DNA from: Tannerellaceae bacterium
Lineage (GTDB): Bacteria; Bacteroidota; Bacteroidia; Bacteroidales; Tannerellaceae
Direction: 5' to 3'
Assembly: GCA_021201865.1 (NCBI GenBank)
Contig: JAJQEE010000158.1
Coordinates: 1-64,000, forward strand
Length of the DNA: 64,000 nt
Shown: positions 56,698-64,000 of the stretch, piece after piece
How positions within the stretch are numbered: position 1 is the stretch's first letter
Layout of the letters: every line of letters begins with the position of its first letter
Notes under the pieces: generated by a model
Told to the model about the DNA's origin: nothing
The model's database searches: none
The model's input: only the letters and a program-made list of their open reading frames with translations
Made by a program: the position numbers and the translations under genes

Positions 56698-58005
56698 ATG
56701 AAAAAGATATTACTTCCTATTGTAGGTTTTTTCCTTTTGCTTGCCTCTTGTGAAATGAGGGACGAAATAACCGGAGGAAAAACGGTAGAAGATGAGACGT
56801 TAGGAGCAGTGGTACTTCAATTGTCACTGAATACAACCAAGTCTACCCAGGAAAATGTGAATATCGAGGATTTTATTATTCAAATTCTTGATAAACAAAA
56901 TGAAATTGTGAAAGCATCTACCTATGCAGCTTTGGCAAAGGATGAGTATATGGTGAATCTCCCGGCGGGAGACTATAAAGTTGTTTCTGCTTCCTATGCC
57001 GGTGAAGTGGAGGAAGCTGCTTTTGATAAACCTTACTATTATGGGCAGAAAGAATTTTCTATAAAAGAGAAAGAACTGGCCACTATAAAAGATACCTGTA
57101 AACTGGGGAATGTATTAGTGGATGTTAGCTTTAAGGATGATTTCCTGAATGCTGTCAACGATGATTTTACTGTTACATTAACAAATGGAGCGGGTATCCT
57201 GAATCTATATAAAGATAATCAATCAAAGTCCTATTTTAAAGTATCCAAATCCATCAGTATTGCTGTACGTGGTAAAACAAAAAATGGACAGGATTTTTAT
57301 AAATCACAAACATTGACAGGACCGAATAATACGCTGGAAGCGGGGCATAGTTTTACCATCGTATTAGGCGTAAATGATACAATCCCTTCTACGCCTGATC
57401 CGGGACCTGAGAATCCGGGAGGAGGAGACAATCCGTCCGTTGGAGAGGGATCATTTAATATCGTAATTGATGTTACCATGAGAGACCGCGAAGAAGAAAT
57501 TGTAATCCCCCGTCCGGGTGGAGAAGATAACGGAGGCGGAGATGATAATAATGGTGGTGGAACTACGGATCCGGGAGGAAGTGATGATAAAGGGAAACCT
57601 TCTATCTCAGGAACTGGAACGTATGTGTTTGATACAAGTGCAAATTCTAAAGATCCTAATAATTCTCAGGTAAAAGTGCATTTTACTGTTCCTAATGGAC
57701 TGCAGAATCTATATGTAAATATTGAGTCAACCAGTGATGATTTTATGACGGATCCTATCCTTTCACCATTAATCTCATTTGATATTATTAATCCTGGGGA
57801 ACTGGCAGACGCATTATTACAATTAGAATTAATTCAGTCTACTGATAATAAAGGTGCAACATCTTTAACTTTTGATGTCTCTTCATTTATTTTACCTCTA
57901 TCCGGATTTGGAGAAAATACTCACTATTTTAAGTTGAGGGCAGTTGATTTACTAGGAAATACTGTTTCGGGAACATTAACTATACAAATTGTAGGTTCCT
58001 TTTAA
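56698..58005 (+). CDS. DUF4493 lipoprotein with Gly/Asp-rich linker
   Basis: A 435-residue lipoprotein (lipobox LLASCEMR). Residues about 30-240 are a DUF4493-type domain (NIEDFIIQILDKQNEIVKAS, NLPAGDYKVVSASYAG, PYYYGQKEFSIKEKE). A flexible linker rich in Gly, Asp, Asn and Pro (about residues 230-305, e.g. GGEDNGGGDDNNGGG) leads to a C-terminal domain of about 130 residues, unlike those of its neighbours. The linker suggests the tip domain is held away from the membrane. Role unknown; part of the switch-controlled operon. Confidence 0.75.
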   Translation: MKKILLPIVGFFLLLASCEMRDEITGGKTVEDETLGAVVLQLSLNTTKSTQENVNIEDFIIQILDKQNEIVKASTYAALAKDEYMVNLPAGDYKVVSASYAGEVEEAAFDKPYYYGQKEFSIKEKELATIKDTCKLGNVLVDVSFKDDFLNAVNDDFTVTLTNGAGILNLYKDNQSKSYFKVSKSISIAVRGKTKNGQDFYKSQTLTGPNNTLEAGHSFTIVLGVNDTIPSTPDPGPENPGGGDNPSVGEGSFNIVIDVTMRDREEEIVIPRPGGEDNGGGDDNNGGGTTDPGGSDDKGKPSISGTGTYVFDTSANSKDPNNSQVKVHFTVPNGLQNLYVNIESTSDDFMTDPILSPLISFDIINPGELADALLQLELIQSTDNKGATSLTFDVSSFILPLSGFGENTHYFKLRAVDLLGNTVSGTLTIQIVGSF

Positions 58006-58041
58006 GTGTTAGTGGGTATAACTAATTAAAAATAATTCAAA

Positions 58042-60089
58042 ATGAATAATACACGATTGTTTATAAAATATATCAGTTATACATTATTTGTATTACTGTC
58101 ATTTTCTTGCAATGATGAGGATAAGATAACAGAAAAATCTATTATAAAGGTTATTGTTAATACAGATAAGACAGTCTTGACTAAATCCGGAAATACAATG
58201 GACGAGGTCATTCTTAGAGTAGAACCTTTAGATAATAATGGAGTAATAACAGAATATACTTTGACAGAAGAGGAAGAGTCTGAGATAACTATAGAGCCTG
58301 GCCAATACGTAATTACAGCTATTGTTGGTAAAGATACAAAAGGCAAACCTTCAGTAGACCCATATTATCAAGGTAGTGAAACTATTAACGTTTCATCAGG
58401 AGAGACTAAAAATATTCAGATTGAATGTAAATTGACAACTGTAGTAATAGGGGTAGATTATAGTAACATTACTAGTATATATAATGGTTATGAATATGAA
58501 ACTATCGTTTCAACAACTACAGGAGAACAAATAGTTTTTTCTCAGGATGATACAAATAAGAATGGATATTTTCTTCCGGGTTCTTTGAATGTTACATTCC
58601 GGTATGGAAATAATGGAAATTGGAAAAGTGAACAAATGGATGATATTACAAATGTGATGCCCCAGCATAAATATATTATTACATACTCCATACGTGATGA
58701 TAGTAATGATGAAGGTGCAGCAGGTGTGGGAATAACTATTAGTGATATAGATGATCGGGGGGGGAACAGCAAATCCAAATAGAATTACCTAAAGTAAGTT
58801 ATTTTATTGAAGATATAGAACAGGAAAATATTGGAGATGTATATGCTTTGATTTATGGAACAGCGGAATTAAATAATGGTCAGAGTTTGAGTGATGGTAT
58901 ATATTTTGAATATTCTTCTGATAATGATCTAAATAAAACAATTCAGGCTCAACTTGTTGACGGAAAATGGATGGCTCAACTTGAAAATTTATCACCTGCT
59001 ACTAAATATAAAGTTTGGTTTAAGGGTAATGAAGAAACTGTTAAAGAGTTTACAACTGAATCTGTGACGTTAGAACCAAGTCCTTGGGCCTACTTTGCTT
59101 TTTTATATGGGAAATATAGTAAAGCAGGTGAAGAAGTTAAATTTGAGTATAAATCCTCTTCTTCAAGCTGGATACAAGTTCCTGCTATATTAAGGACAGA
59201 CGGAACTTACTATGCTTCTATTAGTGGATTAATACCAGGTGGAGAATATCAATATCGCTTGGTTACTACAGAAGGAATGGAAGGAAATATAGTAAGCTTC
59301 AAAGCAGAAGAAGAACTCCAATTACCAAATGCTGGTTTTGAAAATTGGCAAAAACCTAAAAATCCTTGGTTAATTTATGGTACAGATGAAGATATATTTT
59401 GGGATAGTGGGAATCACGGTGCTACAACTCTGAGTGCTTCAGGAAGTGTAACTACACCGGTTGAATCTCCAAAGCATAGTGGAGTGTATGCTGCTCAATT
59501 GAAATCAAGAGGTGTTTGGGCATTATTCTCTACTATCTTTGCCGGAGGGAATATGTTTACTGGGGAATATATTGGAACGAGTGGTACTTCGGGTGCAATT
59601 CTGGATTTTGGAAGACCTTTTGAAACTCGGCCGTCTAAATTAACAGGATGGTATAAATATGCACCCGGAGTAATTGATTATTCTAATACTTCAGGTATGT
59701 CGGATGAGTTAAAAAGTGAAGGTGTTGCCAAGGGAGATACTGATAAAGCACATATTTGGGTGGTATTAGGAAATTGGACTGTGGCTGAGGGTCAAAAAGG
59801 ACCTGTAAGAATAAATAATGCTAGTCGTCCAGGTGGGTTATATGACTATAAAACTGATGAAAATGTTATTGCCTATGGGGAGCTGGTTCAAACAACAGCT
59901 ACTAGTGATGATAATTTGATTCCTTTTGAAATTAAACTAAATTATTTTAATCTTGAACGGAAACCTACACACATCATAATTGTATGTTCAGCTAGTAAAT
60001 ATGCAGATTATTTTACAGGAAGTACCAGCAGTACTTTATGGCTGGATGATTTTGAGTTAATCTATGACGATAGTCCTTTAACAAACTAA
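58042..60089 (+). pseudogene. DUF4493-PCMD lipoprotein, frameshift at a G8 tract
   Basis: Joined, this is a lipoprotein of about 681 residues: lipobox LLSFSC, a DUF4493-type domain (MDEVILRVEPLDNNGVITEY, PYYQGSETINVSS), then fibronectin-like linkers and a C-terminal PCMD (putative carbohydrate metabolism) domain from about GFENWQKPKNPWLIYG to STLWLDDFELIYD. A run of eight G at 58757-58764 breaks the frame; six G (or nine) would join SDIDDRG to NQQIQIELPKVSYF-like sequence. The pieces are the DUF4493 part (246 residues, anchored) and an orphan PCMD part. Whether the tract is a phase-variation site or an assembly error cannot be decided here. Confidence 0.8.
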
Positions 60090-60102
60090 ATAACTAATAA
60101 AG

Positions 60103-60124
60103 CCCCGGAAATAGCTTTTCGGGG
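60103..60124 (+). terminator. Weak hairpin between PCMD and barrel genes
   Basis: CCCCG (60103-60107) pairs with CGGGG (60120-60124), followed by a short T-rich tract. The stem is short, so termination is likely partial. Confidence 0.45.
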
Positions 60125-60125
60125 T

Positions 60126-60133
60126 TAATTTTG
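60126..60133 (+). promoter_or_regulatory. -7 box abutting the barrel gene start
   Basis: TAATTTTG (TAnnTTTG) ends 5 bases before the ATG at 60139, so transcription from it would give almost no leader. Confidence 0.45.
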
Positions 60134-60138
60134 TTTAT

Positions 60139-60875
60139 ATGAAAAAATTGATTTCTATTACACTTATGTTTTGCCTTTGTGTAATTTCTATGAGTGCTGA
60201 GAACAAACAAGAATTCGACCGTGGAATAAAAGTAACCACCTTCATTCCTAAAGGATTATGGATGGTAGGGGGTACTTTTTCCTATGCAGAATCCAATGCG
60301 GAAGATTTTAAATTACTTGTTTTAAAGAATATTGAGTATAAATCCTATACCTTTAGTCTAAGTCCCGGATTTTGTTACTTCTTCAGGGATAATGTAGGTG
60401 CTGGTGCACGCTTTTCGTATTCCCGGGATTATATTGATATTGGTAATATTGATATTGCGTTGAATGATGACCTGACTTTTGAAATTCAGAATGCTTCTTT
60501 AGTGGAGCACATGTTTTATGGAACAGGTTTTATCCGTACGTATATGAATATTGCAGGTAGTAAGGTGTTCGGTTTGTTTAATGAAGCCAGGCTTACATTT
60601 GGCGCCGGGCAGGGAAAACTTTTTCCGGTGAAGGAGAAACTTTAGACGGAGTCTATCAAAAGGTAAAACGGTTGCAGGTAGGTATCTCACCCGGTATGGC
60701 TGCGTTTATTACTAACAATGCCGCTATAGAAGTTTCTGTAGGAGTGATGGGTTTTGACTCCAGATGGGTTAATCAGGACCATAATAAAGTAGTGGAAGGC
60801 TCGTTTCGTTCTACTTCTGCTAAGTTTAAGATTGACTTATTTTCAATTAATCTGGGTATGTCTTATTATTTTTAA
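60139..60875 (+). pseudogene. Outer-membrane beta-barrel protein, frameshifted
   Basis: Joined, this is a 245-residue outer-membrane protein: signal peptide MKKLISITLMFCLCVISMSA, then alternating strands typical of 8-stranded barrels (GLWMVGGTFSYAE, SLSPGFCYFFRDNVGAGARF), ending in the classic terminal aromatic SINLGMSYYF. Four A at 60615-60618 need to be five: reading then passes from AGQGK to TFSGEGETLDGVYQK. As written the protein stops after 168 residues and lacks its last strands, so it could not fold. It lies between two PCMD genes and may anchor or export them; that is inference. Confidence 0.75.
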
Positions 60876-60880
60876 TAACT

Positions 60881-62549
60881 ATGAAAAAGTATACTGGAAA
60901 TATAATAGGTAAATATGGCCTTAGCTTATTTTTTATAAGCACGCTTCTGTTGTTCGGATGTATTGAAAATGATGTGGATTATCCGTATACCCCGGGAGAA
61001 ATTGAAACGTTTGAAGTAGAAGGAATCACTCAGGCAGCGGATATTGTAAAGAGTACGCGTACGGTAGAGGTAATAGTCGATGAAACAGTAGATATATATG
61101 ATCTCCGGATAACAAGAATGACTGTTACAAATGATGCAGCTATTTATCCTGAAAGTGAAAAAGTAGTCAATAAAGATGCTTCTTTTCCGGAGCACGGATT
61201 TGCTGCTTTAGATAGTATTCCCCTGGGTACGGATACGAGAATAGACTTTAGTCAACCAGTAAACTTCCTGTTACAAACCTATCAGGATTATGATTGGACC
61301 ATTAAAGTGACCCAAACCATTAGCCGGGATATTAATTTTAGCGGAGATATACGCATAGGGGAGCCGGTATTTGACTATGAGAGAAAACAGGCTATTGTAT
61401 ATGTAAAAGAGGGTACAGATCTTTCTAATCTTACAGTCACTTCTTTTAAATTAGGAAGTTCGTTAGCTACAACAACCCCTAGTCCATTTGCCGTGAAAGA
61501 TTTCTCGAATGTAGTCTATTTTGATGTGACTGCGTTTGGAAGAACGGAAACATGGGGAGTCAATGTGTTGTATAAAGATGAAAGTGATGTCTCTACTAAT
61601 TTGTATGCCAGAAGTAAGCAAGCTATTTTAGTGGGCGAGATGGCTAGTGGTGTGGCATTAGAAGTCCAATATAAAGAAAGAAACCAGGAGAGTTGGATGA
61701 GTCTTAACTCAGGTGATATTATCCTTAGTAGTAACTCCTATACCGCTACCATCACCGGTCTGACTCCTTCAACAAATTATCAGGCTCGTGTAGTGATGGG
61801 TGGAAGTATAGGAGAAGAGATCGATTTTACAACAGCTACTGCTGAAGTACTGAATAATGGTAGTTTTGATAACTGGCATCAGGACCCCAGCAAAACAAAT
61901 ATATGGAATCCCTGGGCATTGGATGCCAGCCAATTCTGGGACACAGGAAACAGGGGGGGCTACTTCGTTGAACAATACAACTCCTAGTAATACCTCTCCT
62001 TCAACAGAAACAAGTAAAGGATCGGGATATGCAGCGATGTTAGAATCAAAATACATTGTCCTTAAATTTGCTGCAGGAAATATCTTTACAGGAACTTATG
62101 TGAGAACAGATGGTACAGATGGTGTGCTGAGTTTTGGACGGCCTTTTACTTCTTATCCTACTAAGCTTAGAATTAATTATAAGTATACTTCTGCAACGAT
62201 TAATCGTACAAATTCTTCCTACGGGTATGAGTATCTGGAAGGAAGGCCGGACTCTTGTTTTATATATGTTGCTTTGACCGACTGGGATGCACCCAGGGAG
62301 ATACGAACAAAACCTAAAGAGCAACAATTATTTGATACGAAAGATAGTAATATTATAGCGTATGGAGAGTTTACCTCCGGAACAACATCTTCCCGTTACC
62401 AACAATTAGATGTAGAATTAGAGTATAGAAACTACAGAACCCCTAAATATTTAGTTATTGTTTGTACGGCTAGTAAATATGGGGATTATTTTGCCGGAGG
62501 AGAAGGAAGTACGTTATGGCTGGATGAATTTGAACTACTCTATGATTAG
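60881..62549 (+). pseudogene. PCMD-domain lipoprotein, frameshift at a G7 tract
   Basis: Joined, this is a lipoprotein of about 555 residues: lipobox LLFGCIEN, N-terminal Ig-like domains (residues about 35-230), a fibronectin-like segment and a C-terminal PCMD domain (GSFDNWHQDPSKTNIWNPW to STLWLDEFELLYD) that is clearly paralogous to that of the 58042 gene. Seven G at 61953-61959 break the frame; six would give FWDTGNRGATSLNNTTPSN, matching FWDSGNHGATTLSASGS in the paralogue. The break falls in the middle of the PCMD domain. It follows the barrel gene after 5 bases and ends at a strong terminator. Confidence 0.8.
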
Positions 62550-62570
62550 AGTATATGGTAATAAAGTAAA

Positions 62571-62600
62571 AAAGAGGTATTATATTTATAATACCTCTTT
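62571..62600 (+). terminator. Strong terminator ending the surface operon
   Basis: A perfect 14-bp stem (62571-62584 with 62587-62600) followed by TTTT marks the end of the lipoprotein/barrel operon. Confidence 0.92.
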
Positions 62601-62790
62601 TTTTATCTATTTATCTGCTGAACTGTTATTTGTTTAAATTAAAAGTCTATCTAAATTAATTTATGTTTCTTTTATATTGTTAATTGTGTGTAATATAATT
62701 CTTTTATATGGGTTTTTAAATAGGAATAAATCAATTGTTTATTTTAATATACTTATATTTACAAATATATACTAATCTGATTGTGATTTT

Positions 62791-62798
62791 TAATTTTG
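62791..62798 (+). promoter_or_regulatory. -7 box for the LamG-like gene
   Basis: TAATTTTG matches TAnnTTTG, 25 bases before the ATG at 62824. Confidence 0.5.
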
Positions 62799-62823
62799 TT
62801 CATAACCATTAATAATTAATCAA

Positions 62824-63480
62824 ATGAAAACTAATCAGGAAAAAGCCGCTATTAAATGGGTCATGCTGGACCACTGTGACCGCGAAGTTACAACAGATCC
62901 TATAGGGAATACAGTAGAAAGTACGGGAGGAGTGTATCAAACCTCTTTCCTTTCCAATTATGGAAATGCAAAAATAGCAGATACTATAAATTGGAGAGAC
63001 CTTCCAACTGCAAACCAATTTAATTTGCTGAGCGATGAATTTACTATTGAATTCTATATTAATCCTACTTCAAATACAGGACAATTTATTATTTGGTTAA
63101 TAACGGATTTTACTGTCAATGATCCTCGTGGATTGTCATTAGGATTTTCTAATGGAGATTTAGTCGTATTTACTAAAACAAATACCTCTGACAAAATAAG
63201 TTTTAATCAGGCATATGAGGTTAATAAACCCTTATATGTTACTTTTATTGCTAATCGCTCGGTAGCTTCTCCTTGTATAGAACTTTATTTGAATGGAGTA
63301 TTTAGGAGTAGTATATCTTTCTCATCCATAGATACTGCAAGTTTACTAACGGGAAAGGTATTTAAAATCTATGAGTTAGGAAACTGGTATCCTACCCTTT
63401 TCGATGAAGTTGCTGTAAGAACAGGTAGAGCCTATGAAAGAACAGGCTTTACACCTCCAACAAGACCTTTCTCCGTATAA
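62824..63480 (+). CDS. LamG/concanavalin-like domain protein
   Basis: A 218-residue protein that looks like a single LamG/concanavalin-A-like jelly roll, with EFTIEFYINPTSNTGQFIIWL, CIELYLNGVFRSSISFSS and YELGNWYPTLFDEVAVRTG as the characteristic strands. There is no signal peptide or lipobox, and no upstream in-frame start would add one, so an export route is unclear. It has its own promoter after the operon terminator and so is probably independent of the switch. The function is unknown. Confidence 0.6.
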   Translation: MKTNQEKAAIKWVMLDHCDREVTTDPIGNTVESTGGVYQTSFLSNYGNAKIADTINWRDLPTANQFNLLSDEFTIEFYINPTSNTGQFIIWLITDFTVNDPRGLSLGFSNGDLVVFTKTNTSDKISFNQAYEVNKPLYVTFIANRSVASPCIELYLNGVFRSSISFSSIDTASLLTGKVFKIYELGNWYPTLFDEVAVRTGRAYERTGFTPPTRPFSV

Positions 63481-63489
63481 GTTCTATTC

Positions 63490-63551
63490 CCGGGGTTTAA
63501 ATCATCACATAGTGAATGACTTACCTGTCCTTTAAATGATTTAAACTCCGG
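63490..63551. repeat. Inverted repeat upstream of metG
   Basis: CCGGGGTTTAAATCAT (63490-63505) and ATGATTTAAACTCCGG (63536-63551) are inverted copies with one mismatch, around a 30-base loop. It may be a terminator-like hairpin or an operator near the metG promoter. Confidence 0.65.
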
Positions 63552-63574
63552 AATAATTAATCATAATTATTTCC

Positions 63575-63582
63575 TACCTTTG
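63575..63582 (+). promoter_or_regulatory. -7 box for metG
   Basis: TACCTTTG matches TAnnTTTG. It lies 25 bases before the ATG at 63608. Confidence 0.55.
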
Positions 63583-63607
63583 TGCCTCAAACAGAATGTA
63601 CAAAGGT

Positions 63608-64000
63608 ATGGAAAAGCATTTCAGGAGAACGCTGATCACGACGGCATTGCCGTATGCAAATGGTCCGGTGCATATCGGACACCTCGCAGGAGTATATGTG
63701 CCTGCTGATATTTATGCCCGCTATCTGCGGTTGAAGGGAGAAGAAGTCTTGATGGTCGGAGGATCCGATGAGCATGGAGTTCCTATTACGCTGAGGGCAA
63801 AAAAGGAAGGAATTACCCCGCAGGATGTGGTGGACCGTTATCATGGGATTATCAAAAAATCGTTTGCCGATTTTGGGATTACCTTTGATATATATTCCCG
63901 TACGACTTCAGAAACGCACCGGGAAGTGGCTTCCCAATTTTTCCGTACCCTATATGATAAAGGTGAATTCATCGAGAAAACTAATGAACAGTACTACGAT
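63608..64000 (+). CDS. metG: Methionyl-tRNA synthetase, 5' part
   Basis: The first 131 codons of a class I synthetase, open to the window edge. The HIGH motif is in [21 protein letters not shown], and [18 protein letters not shown] is the conserved methionine-site region. The ATG at 63596 is in frame and 12 bases upstream, but 63608 (MEKHFRRT) gives the usual N-terminus. The zinc-binding, KMSKS and anticodon parts lie outside the window. Confidence 0.95.
   Translation, partial: MEKHFRRTLITTALPYANGPVHIGHLAGVYVPADIYARYLRLKGEEVLMVGGSDEHGVPITLRAKKEGITPQDVVDRYHGIIKKSFADFGITFDIYSRTTSETHREVASQFFRTLYDKGEFIEKTNEQYYD

Noticed and set aside
1..64000. tRNA or rRNA genes
   Set aside because: I looked in the intergenic regions for tRNA-like cloverleaf ends and rRNA landmarks and saw none; a covariance-model scan was not possible.

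Overview
The window looks like chromosomal DNA of an anaerobic Bacteroidales bacterium of moderate to low G+C. The evidence is promoter -7 boxes of the Bacteroidetes type (TAnnTTTG) in front of most transcription units, sparse Shine-Dalgarno sites, type IX secretion (T9SS) C-terminal signals and a PorZ homologue, a fused KorA and a KorB 2-oxoacid:ferredoxin oxidoreductase, ATP-type PEP carboxykinase, and surface lipoproteins of the DUF4493/BACON/PCMD kind. I cannot assign a genus. No rRNA, tRNA, CRISPR, IS element or prophage is visible.

Layout. 0.2-9.7 kb: a TPR protein, a frameshifted T9SS trypsin-like protease, a DUF5009 membrane protein, a radical SAM protein and two outer-membrane-type proteins. 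9.6-10.8 kb: an AT-rich divergent intergenic region with one perfect and several near-perfect DnaA boxes, a candidate replication origin. 10.8-17.5 kb: nadA, an MBOAT/SGNH/acyltransferase group and porZ. 17.5-24.8 kb: rdgB, yitT-like, leuS and a doubly frameshifted mutS. 24.8-32 kb: gene remnants, a GH88 hydrolase, ychF, a repeat-rich intergenic region, and polA split by an in-frame stop. 32-42 kb: housekeeping genes (polyprenyl synthase, deoC, mazG-like, dtd, uvrC, mnmG, ybeY, spmAB-like, a dehydrogenase, an AlkD-like protein) with a parS-like site between mnmG and uvrC. 42.5-53.8 kb: aroK, ald, korAB, a frameshifted sulfatase, pckA, a frameshifted TlpA-like lipoprotein and comM.

53.8-62.5 kb is the most striking part. 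A run of six surface or outer-membrane genes is preceded by a roughly 200-bp segment bounded by inverted repeats. As assembled, the first gene has no start codon. If the segment is inverted in silico, a TAnnTTTG promoter, an ATG and 13 codons join the first gene exactly in frame and complete a lipoprotein signal peptide. This is a DNA-inversion switch that controls both promoter and translation start, captured here in the OFF orientation. The window ends in metG, which continues past the edge.

A second theme is broken frames: eight genes carry one or two single- or double-base length changes, most of them in homopolymers, and polA has an in-frame stop. Affected genes include mutS, polA and several surface genes with G or C runs of 7-8. 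This may be real (mutator state, phase variation, decay of a silent operon) or assembly error; reads would settle it.
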